In this document: piece by piece, positions 40,288 to 47,112 of the stretch
Layout: every line of letters starts with the position of its first letter
Position numbering within the stretch: the stretch's first letter is position 1
Origin: Mycolicibacterium gadium
GTDB lineage: Bacteria; Actinomycetota; Actinomycetes; Mycobacteriales; Mycobacteriaceae
NCBI RefSeq assembly: GCF_010728925.1
Contig: NZ_AP022608.1
Location: 496,001-560,000, forward strand
DNA length: 64,000 nucleotides
Direction of reading: 5' to 3'
Translations under genes and position numbers: made by a program
The notes under the pieces: generated by a model
Told to the model about the DNA's origin: nothing
The model's input: the letters and a program-made list of their open reading frames with translations, nothing else
Databases searched by the model: none

Positions 40288-41474
40288 GCCTCAGCGAGAA
40301 GCCGAAGAGGTTCTCCGACAAGTTGATGGCGCCCGGCGACGGGCTACGTCAGTGGTGGGATCGGCTGTCCCGCGTCCAGAAGTGGGGTTTCGGCGTCATC
40401 GGATTCGGTCTGCTGGCACTGCTGCCGCTGTTCCCGCCGCCGTTCCTGAACACGCCCAACATCAGCTTCGGGGGCACGATGGCGCAGTTCGCGATGGTGG
40501 CGATCATCGCGATCGGCCTCAACGTCGTGGTGGGCCAGACCGGTCTGCTGGATCTCGGATACGTCGGCTTCTACGCTGTCGGCGCCTACACCGTCGCGCT
40601 GCTGACCAGTCCGAACAGCCCCTGGAACCAGACCGGTCCGGACGGCTGGTTCAGTCAGGACTGGGCGTGGCTGGCCTGCGTCCCGCTGGCGATGGCGATC
40701 ACGGCCTTGAGCGGACTGATCCTCGGCTCGCCGACGCTGCGGCTGCGCGGTGACTACCTGGCCATCGTCACGCTCGGGTTCGGCGAGATCATCCGGCTGC
40801 TGGCCGACAACCTCTCCGACGTCACCAACGGTCCCCGCGGCCTCAACGAGGTCGCCTATCCGCGGGTGGGCCAAACCGAAGCGTTGCCCGAGGGAGTGTT
40901 CTCCAGCGGAAACTCGATGGGCGACGCGAATTACGGCACCTGGTGGTTCTGGCTGGGCATCGTGATGATCGTCATCATTCTTCTGCTCGTCGGCAACCTG
41001 GAGCGCAGCCGGGTGGGACGGGCGTGGGTGGCCATCCGCGAAGACGAGGACGCCGCGGAAGTCATGGGCGTCAACACGTTCAAGTTCAAATTGTGGGCGT
41101 TCGTGATCGGCGCAGCCATCGGCGGGCTGTCCGGAGCGCTCTACGCCGGCCAAGTGCAGTACGTTGCACCGCCGACGTTCAACATCATCAACTCGATGCT
41201 GTTTCTGTGTGCGGTGGTGCTCGGCGGGCAGGGCAACAAACTAGGCGTGGTGTTCGGCGCGTTCATCATCGTGTATCTGCCGAACCGCCTACTGGGCGTG
41301 GAATTCCTCGGGATCAATCTCGGCGACCTCAAGTACCTGTTTTTCGGAATGGCGCTCGTCGCGCTGATGATCTTCCGGCCCCAGGGCCTATTCCCGGCGC
41401 GTCAGCAACTACTCGCCTACGGCAAGGCCGCGCGTGAGTTCCTGCGGTCGCCGGAGAAGGAGTCGGCGAAATGA
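40284..41474 (+). CDS. livM: branched-chain amino-acid ABC transporter permease LivM
   Basis: 396 residues. Family signatures: ALNVVVGQTGLLDLGYVGF-like (here IGLNVVVGQTGLLDLGYVGF), LRGDYLAIVTLGFGEIIRL, and contact loop GRAWVAIREDEDAAEVMGVN. Forms the heterodimeric channel with LivH. Overlaps livG by 4 bp. Confidence 0.92.
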   Translation: MSLSEKPKRFSDKLMAPGDGLRQWWDRLSRVQKWGFGVIGFGLLALLPLFPPPFLNTPNISFGGTMAQFAMVAIIAIGLNVVVGQTGLLDLGYVGFYAVGAYTVALLTSPNSPWNQTGPDGWFSQDWAWLACVPLAMAITALSGLILGSPTLRLRGDYLAIVTLGFGEIIRLLADNLSDVTNGPRGLNEVAYPRVGQTEALPEGVFSSGNSMGDANYGTWWFWLGIVMIVIILLLVGNLERSRVGRAWVAIREDEDAAEVMGVNTFKFKLWAFVIGAAIGGLSGALYAGQVQYVAPPTFNIINSMLFLCAVVLGGQGNKLGVVFGAFIIVYLPNRLLGVEFLGINLGDLKYLFFGMALVALMIFRPQGLFPARQQLLAYGKAAREFLRSPEKESAK

Positions 41475-42298
41475 GTATTGAGGAACTGGCAGGCGTCCAC
41501 CGTGAGATCGAGACGGCCGAGGGCGAAACACTGCTGCAGACACAGGATTTGACGGTCAAGTTCGGCGGTCTGACCGCGCTGGACTCGGTCACCTTCGATA
41601 TTCGGCGCGGCGAGATCCTCGGAATGATCGGTCCGAACGGCGCGGGCAAGACAACGTGCTTCAACGCCATCACCGGGGTGTACCGGCCTACGTCCGGCAC
41701 GGTGACCTTCGACGGCGCCCCATTGGGTCGCATCAAACGCCACCAGATCACCCGTCGCGGTATCGCCCGTACCTTCCAGAACATCCGGCTGTGGGGCGAG
41801 ATGACCGCGCTGGAGAACGTCATGGTCGGCACGGACGCACGGCACTTCACGTCGGTGCCAGGTGCGCTCGTGCGTACTTCCCGCCATCGCCGGGAGGAGC
41901 ACTCGGCGATCGAGCGTTCGGCGGCCCTGCTGCATTTCGTCGGGATCGCTCATCGCGGCGAGGAGAAGGCGAAGAACCTGCCCTACGGCGATCAACGACG
42001 GTTGGAGATCGCCCGTGCGCTGGCCACCGAACCGAAGCTGCTGTGCCTCGACGAGCCTGCCGCGGGATTCAATCCACGCGAGAAGGCCGCGTTGATCGAG
42101 CTGATTCAGAAGATCCGAGACGACGGCTACACCGTGCTGCTCATCGAGCACGACATGAGGCTGGTCATGGGGGTTACCGACCGCATCGTCGTACTGGAGT
42201 TCGGTCGCAAGATCGCTGACGGCCTGCCGGCCGAGATCCGCGAGGACCCCAAGGTCATCGCGGCGTATTTGGGAGTGCCAGATGACGACATCGAATGA
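41471..42298 (+). CDS. livG: branched-chain amino-acid ABC transporter ATPase LivG
   Basis: 275 residues. Walker A GPNGAGKTT, LivG-type GIARTFQNIRLWGEMTALEN, signature NLPYGDQRRLEIARAL, Walker B LLCLDEPAAGFNPREK, switch His in LLIEHDM. Overlaps livF by 17 bp. One of two ATPases energising LivHM. Confidence 0.93.
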   Translation: MSIEELAGVHREIETAEGETLLQTQDLTVKFGGLTALDSVTFDIRRGEILGMIGPNGAGKTTCFNAITGVYRPTSGTVTFDGAPLGRIKRHQITRRGIARTFQNIRLWGEMTALENVMVGTDARHFTSVPGALVRTSRHRREEHSAIERSAALLHFVGIAHRGEEKAKNLPYGDQRRLEIARALATEPKLLCLDEPAAGFNPREKAALIELIQKIRDDGYTVLLIEHDMRLVMGVTDRIVVLEFGRKIADGLPAEIREDPKVIAAYLGVPDDDIE

Positions 42299-43025
42299 CG
42301 ACAGGCCGATCTTGCTCGAGGTGCGTGACCTGGTCGTGCAATACGGCCGGATCCGGGCGCTGCACGGCATTTCGCTGCAGGTCCGGGAGGGCGAACTGGT
42401 GACCCTGCTCGGCTCCAACGGGGCGGGCAAGACGACGACGATGCGCGCGATCTCCGGCCTGCTGCCGTTGACGTCGGGGTCGGTGTGGTTCGAAGGTGCC
42501 GACATCTCCAGGGTCAAAGCTCATCACCGGGCAGTTCGAGGTTTGGTGCAGGCACCGGAGGGCCGCGGAGTGTTTCCGGGTATGACGGTGATCGAGAACC
42601 TGGAAATGGGTTGCTACGGAAGGAAGTTCGAGTCCAAGGCCGAGCATCGGGAACAGCTCGATTGGATTTTGGAGACGTTTCCTCGGCTGGCGGAACGCCG
42701 GAGTCAGGTCGGCGGAACCCTCTCGGGTGGCGAACAGCAGATGCTCGCGATCGGCCGTGCGCTGATGGCCCGGCCGCGAGTGCTGCTACTCGACGAGCCG
42801 TCCATGGGCTTGGCGCCGATGGTGATATCGCAGATCTTCAAGATTATCGCCGAAATCAACGCCAGCGGCACCACGGTGCTCCTGGTGGAACAGAACGCGC
42901 AGCAGGCCCTGAGCCGTTCCGACCGCGCCTACATTCTGGAGACCGGCGAGGTCACCCGCACCGGTGATGCGCGAGAGCTGTTGGCGGACGACAGCATTCG
43001 CGCCGCCTACCTCGGCGTCGCCTAG
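42282..43025 (+). CDS. livF: branched-chain amino-acid ABC transporter ATPase LivF
   Basis: 247 residues. Walker A GSNGAGKTTTMRA, LivF-type GLVQAPEGRGVFPGMTVIEN, signature LSGGEQQMLAIGRAL, Walker B VLLLDEPSMGLAP, switch position LLVEQNAQQAL (Gln in place of His, as usual in LivF). Last gene of the liv operon. A short hairpin CGTGT/ACACG at 43053-43066 follows and may help termination. Confidence 0.93.
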   Translation: MTTSNDDRPILLEVRDLVVQYGRIRALHGISLQVREGELVTLLGSNGAGKTTTMRAISGLLPLTSGSVWFEGADISRVKAHHRAVRGLVQAPEGRGVFPGMTVIENLEMGCYGRKFESKAEHREQLDWILETFPRLAERRSQVGGTLSGGEQQMLAIGRALMARPRVLLLDEPSMGLAPMVISQIFKIIAEINASGTTVLLVEQNAQQALSRSDRAYILETGEVTRTGDARELLADDSIRAAYLGVA

Positions 43026-43080
43026 CTCGTCCGTCCCCATTGCGCGACCGTGCGTGTTTGCACACGAAACACCGACGAAA

Positions 43081-43395
43081 TTACTGACTTTGCGCACGCT
43101 CGATGGCGTCGAGGACATCAGTGTGAGCGACAGGCACCTCGATACGCATCACCACGTCGTCGCCGGCGCCGTCGAATTCGAAGGTGAAGAACGAACAGCA
43201 CTCGGACTCGCGGCGGGCGACGTCTCTAGCGGCGGACTCGACATCGGCGGGCAGCACGAGATCCAGCCGTGTGTCGTGCACTCTCTCCGATCGTAGGACC
43301 CAGGTGAAGAGTTCGCCGAATTCCGCGAGACGCAGGGGACGTTCCGACGTCGGCAGAGTGCAGGCCTCGGGTACCCAATCCTCGGGAACGGTCAC
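43081..43395 (-). CDS. small conserved actinobacterial protein with CCSFF motif
   Basis: 104 residues, no signal peptide. It begins PEDWVPEACTLPTSERPLRL, typical of a family common in actinobacteria, and carries ESECCSFFTFEF, where the adjacent cysteines could bind metal or thiol. Some databases label relatives arsenate-reductase-like, but no such active site is visible, so function is unknown. It is convergent with livF and 14 bp downstream of the SMP-30 gene on the same strand. Confidence 0.75.
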   Translation of the reverse strand: MTVPEDWVPEACTLPTSERPLRLAEFGELFTWVLRSERVHDTRLDLVLPADVESAARDVARRESECCSFFTFEFDGAGDDVVMRIEVPVAHTDVLDAIERAQSQ

Positions 43396-43409
43396 GACGT
43401 CAGGCTAAC

Positions 43410-44246
43410 TCAGGGCGATCCCGCGCCCGGCACGTCGACCCGCGCCTGCATGATCCACCCCGTCGACTCGCCGGCGATCAGACCCTCGAACGTGGTGTCG
43501 TCGACGACCATGTAGAGCGTGCGGCCGTCGGATCCACCGAGCGCCGGCGCGACTGCCCATCCCCGCTCGATCTCGATGCGATGCGTGATATGGCCGCCGT
43601 GCACCACACGAAGAAACTCACCGGAGTCATAACACCCGATCCACACCGCGCCTTCTACGTCGACGCACAGACCGTCGGGATGTCGGTCCGGGCCGAGGTC
43701 GGCGAATAGGCTTGGCGCGCCCAGACTTCCATCAGCTTCGATCGGATATGTGAGGATCCGCGAGCCGTTGAGATCGTTGACGATGAGCGTGGCCCCATCC
43801 GGCAGCAAGCCGAGGCCGTTGGGAACGGACACCCCTGACGCGACCACTCGCACGGCGCCGCCGGAGTCGACCAGGCCGATCCCGTCGCCCTCGGTCCGGT
43901 ACAGGTCGACGTAGGCGCGACCGTCCGGGGTGGCGAGCAAGTCATTGGTCGTCCATGCGAGATCGCTGACGTCGAAGGTGGCAGTGATGTTCCCATCCGC
44001 GTCAACGTGATAGATCTTCGGCTCCATGAGCGCCGACACCACGAGCGTCCCATCGGGCAGCCAGCCAAGCCCGGAGGCGTGCGGCACCTCGGCCTCCAGC
44101 GTTAGATCGCCGGTTTCGCCGGCCGAATACACCTTGCCCGCCATTACGTCGCTGAACCACAGGCGGCCGGCGTGCCACCGTGGTCCTTCCCCGTAAACGA
44201 TCCCGTCAATGAAGGGTAGCGGCGCAAGGGACTCCGGCGCAGTCAT
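43410..44246 (-). CDS. SMP-30/gluconolactonase-like (LRE family) hydrolase
   Basis: 278 residues, six-bladed beta-propeller. Family motifs include YGEGPRWHAGRLWFSDV (metal-binding Glu), SVPNGLGLLPDG and DRHPDGLCVDVEGAVWIG (metal-binding Asn and Asp). Members hydrolyse sugar lactones or related esters with a divalent metal. The substrate is not clear from context. Confidence 0.85.
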   Translation of the reverse strand: MTAPESLAPLPFIDGIVYGEGPRWHAGRLWFSDVMAGKVYSAGETGDLTLEAEVPHASGLGWLPDGTLVVSALMEPKIYHVDADGNITATFDVSDLAWTTNDLLATPDGRAYVDLYRTEGDGIGLVDSGGAVRVVASGVSVPNGLGLLPDGATLIVNDLNGSRILTYPIEADGSLGAPSLFADLGPDRHPDGLCVDVEGAVWIGCYDSGEFLRVVHGGHITHRIEIERGWAVAPALGGSDGRTLYMVVDDTTFEGLIAGESTGWIMQARVDVPGAGSP

Positions 44247-44269
44247 AGGCAGAGGCTAGTTCCGACTCG

Positions 44270-44360
44270 CCGAACGCGGCCGAGCGTGCGTAAAGTTCGG
44301 TCGAATCCCGGCGTGTCGCCATCTGGGCCCACCGCGAAGCGCGGGGAACACGCACGCTCG
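44270..44360. repeat. nested/alternative inverted repeats in intergenic DNA
   Basis: CGAGCGTGCGT (44281-44291) is an exact reverse complement of ACGCACGCTCG (44350-44360). A competing stem CCGAAC (44270-44275) / GTTCGG (44295-44300) overlaps its left arm. A related CGTGCGTG-containing hairpin is at 43045-43066 after livF. This fits a dispersed mycobacterial intergenic palindrome, or an RNA able to switch between two folds, between the lipid-transfer and SMP-30 genes. Confidence 0.45.
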
Positions 44361-44372
44361 CGGAGGTGGTGT

Positions 44373-45572
44373 CTAGCGGGCGACGACCACCGACGAGCCG
44401 TGTCCGAACAATCCCTGGTTGGCGGTGACGCCGACCGTTGCGCCTTCGACCTGACGGCCGGTGGCCTGCCCCTTGAGCTGCCAGGTGAGCTCGCAGACCT
44501 GCGCGATCGCCTGGGCCGGAATGGCCTCACCGAAGCAGGCCAGACCACCCGATGCGTTGACCGGGATCCTGCCGCCGATGGTCGTCGCGCCGCTGCGCAG
44601 CAACTGCTCCGCCTCGCCCTTGGGGCACAGACCGAGGTGCTCGTACCAGTCGAGCTCCAGCGCGGTGGACAGGTCGTATACCTCGGCGAGGCTGAGGTCT
44701 TCGGGTCCGATGCCGGCCTCGGCATAGGCGGCGTCGAGGATCTGATCCTTGAACACCCGATCGGGCGCGGGCACCGCCGCGGTGGAATCCGTGGCGATGT
44801 CGGGCAATTCGGGAAGGTGCTGCGGGTACTGCGGCGTCTGGAGGCTCACCGCGCGCACCGAAGGCACACCCTCGAGTGAGCCGAGATGCTTCTCGGCGAA
44901 CGACTTGCTGGCCACGATCAACGCGGCCGCTCCGTCGGAAGTGGCGCAAATGTCAAGCAGGCGAAGCGGATCGGAGACCACCGGGCTGGCCAGCACGTCT
45001 TCGACCGAGCTTTCCTTGCGGTACCGCGCGTTCGGATTGTCCAGCCCGTGGCGGGCGTTCTTGACCTTCACCTGGGCGAAGTCCTCGAGCGTCGCGCCGT
45101 AGAGGTCCATGCGGCGGCGCGCCAGCAGCGCGAAGTACACGGTGTTCGTCGCACCGATCAGATGGAAGCGCTGCCAGTCGGGGTCGTTCTTGCGTTCGCC
45201 GCCGACCGGGGCGAAGAAGCCCTTGGGGGTGGTGTCCGCGCCGATTACCAGCGCGACGTCGCAGAAACCCGCCAGGATCTGGGCACGCGCGCTCTGCAGC
45301 GCCTGCGAGCCGCTGGCGCATGCCGCGTAGCTCGAGGTGACAGGCACGCCGTTCCAGCCCAGCTTCTGCGCGAACGTTGCGCCCGCGACGAACCCCGGAT
45401 ATCCGTTGCGGATCGTGTCGGCACCCGCGACGAGCTGGATCTGGCGCCAATCCAGGCCGGCTTCGGCGAGCGCGGCTCGGGCGGCGACGACGCCGTACTC
45501 GGTGAAGTCACGGCCCCACTTGCCCCACGGGTGCATACCCGCACCCAGGATGTACACCGGTTCTGGACTCAT
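44373..45572 (-). CDS. lipid-transfer/thiolase-fold protein (Rv1627c-type)
   Basis: 399 residues, thiolase fold of the SCP2-thiolase-like class. Nucleophile-position Cys is in SSYAACASGSQAL; the C-terminal region has VNASGGLACFGEAIPAQ, where the thiolase GHP histidine motif is replaced by FGE, and ends GVTANQGLFGHGSS. Such proteins with DUF35 partners act as aldolases or ketothiolases in steroid side-chain breakdown. It is coupled to the DUF35 gene (4-bp overlap) under a KstR-type operator, pointing to cholesterol/sterol metabolism. The exact step is unknown. Confidence 0.88.
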   Translation of the reverse strand: MSPEPVYILGAGMHPWGKWGRDFTEYGVVAARAALAEAGLDWRQIQLVAGADTIRNGYPGFVAGATFAQKLGWNGVPVTSSYAACASGSQALQSARAQILAGFCDVALVIGADTTPKGFFAPVGGERKNDPDWQRFHLIGATNTVYFALLARRRMDLYGATLEDFAQVKVKNARHGLDNPNARYRKESSVEDVLASPVVSDPLRLLDICATSDGAAALIVASKSFAEKHLGSLEGVPSVRAVSLQTPQYPQHLPELPDIATDSTAAVPAPDRVFKDQILDAAYAEAGIGPEDLSLAEVYDLSTALELDWYEHLGLCPKGEAEQLLRSGATTIGGRIPVNASGGLACFGEAIPAQAIAQVCELTWQLKGQATGRQVEGATVGVTANQGLFGHGSSVVVAR

Positions 45573-46006
45573 GACGCGATCCTCCAGGCGTGTACGACGC
45601 GCTCGATGCCGTCGTCGTCGACATATAGCGGCATGGTGGTCAGTTCCATCTCGATGCCGACCTTCAGGTCAGCCGCGAGGGTTCCCTCGACGACCTTGCC
45701 CAACACGATGATGCCTTCGTCGGCCAGCTGAACGGTGGCCACGGCGAACGCCTCGAACGGATCCGGTGACGGGTACGGAGGCGGTGGGGCATAACGGTTT
45801 TCGGTGTAGCTCCACAGCGTCCCCCGCCGCGACAACGGGACCTGGGCCAGCTCGTCGCCGTCGCAGGCCGGGTTGGGGCAGTTGTTGGCACGCGGGGGGA
45901 ACACGAACGTCCCGCACAGATGGCATTTGCTGCCGATCAGATACGCGGCGCCCGATTCGTCGGTGGCGAACCACCCGTCGACCGCGGGCTGAGTAGATGC
46001 TGACAC
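45569..46006 (-). CDS. DUF35 OB-fold zinc-ribbon protein (Rv1628c-type)
   Basis: 145 residues. N-terminal rubredoxin-like zinc ribbon CHLCGTFVFPPRANNCPNPAC (two Cys pairs), then an OB-fold (GTLWSYTENRYAPPPPYPSP; FAVATVQLADEGIIVLGKV). DUF35 proteins are obligate partners of thiolase-fold lipid-transfer proteins; the Ltp2-ChsH2 complex is the known example of a steroid side-chain aldolase. First gene of the pair, with a KstR-like box 32 bp upstream. Confidence 0.9.
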   Translation of the reverse strand: MSASTQPAVDGWFATDESGAAYLIGSKCHLCGTFVFPPRANNCPNPACDGDELAQVPLSRRGTLWSYTENRYAPPPPYPSPDPFEAFAVATVQLADEGIIVLGKVVEGTLAADLKVGIEMELTTMPLYVDDDGIERVVHAWRIAS

Positions 46007-46037
46007 GCGGTCAGCCTAACGAACCGGGCCCTGGAAC

Positions 46038-46051
46038 TGAAACGTGTTCCA
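46038..46051 (-). promoter_or_regulatory. KstR-type operator
   Basis: The minus strand reads TGGAACACGTTTCA, an exact fit to the KstR core TNNAACNNGTTNNA. It lies 32 bp upstream of the DUF35/lipid-transfer operon. KstR represses sterol-catabolism genes and is released by steroid-CoA metabolites. Confidence 0.7.
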
Positions 46052-46169
46052 GTTTGGCCGGCGCTTGCGGGGCAGAATTCGGGTAGTTGGGATTGGTAGC
46101 CGCGGCGACCACCTCTACTGAGTGCACCGGCGTCGCCAACGAGGCGCGCCCATGAGATTGGAAACATCA

Positions 46170-46556
46170 ATGGGATTCTTTGATAAGGCGAAGCAGGCGG
46201 CGCAGCAGGCCAGTCAGGCATTCGCGCAGCAGGCCGGCCAGCAGCAGGGCGGCATGGTGCACGTGCAGGGCGCCGGACCCATCGATCCGGCCATCATGGG
46301 CGGCCCGTCGACCCGCTCGGTGTCAGCCGAAGATCCGATTTGGCAGCCCATCAACGGCATCTCGCTGCAGGACTATGCCGAGCTGGCTCGTGACGCGCAG
46401 GCCCGTGGCATCAACGACGAGGCCGGCCTGATCACCCTCGCGCAGGAGCGCGGCTGGGATCCGGCGGACACGAAGGCCGCGCTCGACGGCTGGGTGCAGC
46501 GGATGGGCCAGTCGATGGCCGTCGGGCAGCAGTTCCGCAAGTTCCTCGGCTACTGA
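46170..46556 (+). CDS. small Gln/Ala-rich conserved protein, unknown
   Basis: 128 residues from ATG 46170, with GGAAA upstream. It starts with an amphipathic helix MGFFDKAKQAAQQASQAF followed by a Gln-rich stretch, then a helical domain (WQPINGISLQDYAELARDAQ; ITLAQERGWDPADTKAALDGW). I do not recognise the family. The N-terminus could bind membranes. It is 6 bp upstream of another unknown gene and the pair precedes polA. Confidence 0.7.
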   Translation: MGFFDKAKQAAQQASQAFAQQAGQQQGGMVHVQGAGPIDPAIMGGPSTRSVSAEDPIWQPINGISLQDYAELARDAQARGINDEAGLITLAQERGWDPADTKAALDGWVQRMGQSMAVGQQFRKFLGY

Positions 46557-46562
46557 CGGGGG

Positions 46563-47066
46563 ATGGTCAGCATGCCCAACCCGTTCAAGGACTGGGCGCG
46601 GGTGTACGGCGCCAACAAGCAGTACCTGGAATCACAGGGTCGCCCGTCGTCGTTCTTCGGCCAGATCGGGGACATCCCCAACCGCATTCACGAGGCCGCC
46701 GATGCCACCGAGATCGGCGTGAAGATGATGCGTCATTCGCAGCTGATGAACGGTGACGGCATACCGGCCACGGTCAGTGTCGAAGGCGTCTGGCAGGTCG
46801 GGTCCTACCTGAACATGTCGCCGGTCCTTCGGATCCAGGGGCAGGTCGTACGCGACGACGGAACCGCGCCGTACGGCGCGGTCTTCGACGAGGTCGTCGC
46901 GCAGATGCATGTCGCGCGTGCGCAGCCGGGTATGACGCTTGCGGTGTTCGTCGACCCGCAGAATCCGACGGACATGGCGATCGACTGGATCCGCACCGGC
47001 CAACTGGGTCCGTCACCACCGGGCGCCACGCCGGGGCCCGGAGCGCCGGGGGCGCGGCAGATTTAG
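46563..47066 (+). CDS. conserved protein, unknown
   Basis: 167 residues from ATG 46563 (ATG 46572 also possible). No signal peptide or membrane helix. It has a central beta-rich segment (ATVSVEGVWQVGSYLNMSPV; VLRIQGQVVRDDG; AVFVDPQNPTDMAIDW) that resembles small OB-like or NfeD/DUF3592-like beta folds, and a Pro/Gly tail. I cannot assign a function. It is probably co-transcribed with the preceding gene. Confidence 0.7.
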   Translation: MVSMPNPFKDWARVYGANKQYLESQGRPSSFFGQIGDIPNRIHEAADATEIGVKMMRHSQLMNGDGIPATVSVEGVWQVGSYLNMSPVLRIQGQVVRDDGTAPYGAVFDEVVAQMHVARAQPGMTLAVFVDPQNPTDMAIDWIRTGQLGPSPPGATPGPGAPGARQI

Positions 47067-47083
47067 TGGTCGGCGGCTACAGC

Positions 47084-47106
47084 GTGTCGGCGGCCGTGCA
47101 TAGAGT
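47084..47106 (+). promoter_or_regulatory. RecA-NDp-like damage promoter of polA
   Basis: GTGTCGGCG at 47084-47092, 8-bp spacer, then TAGAGT at 47101-47106. This fits TTGTCRGTG-N8-TANNNT with two mismatches. The -10 ends 6 nt before GTG 47113, so polA mRNA is probably leaderless. Confidence 0.55.
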
Positions 47107-47112
47107 AGGGCC

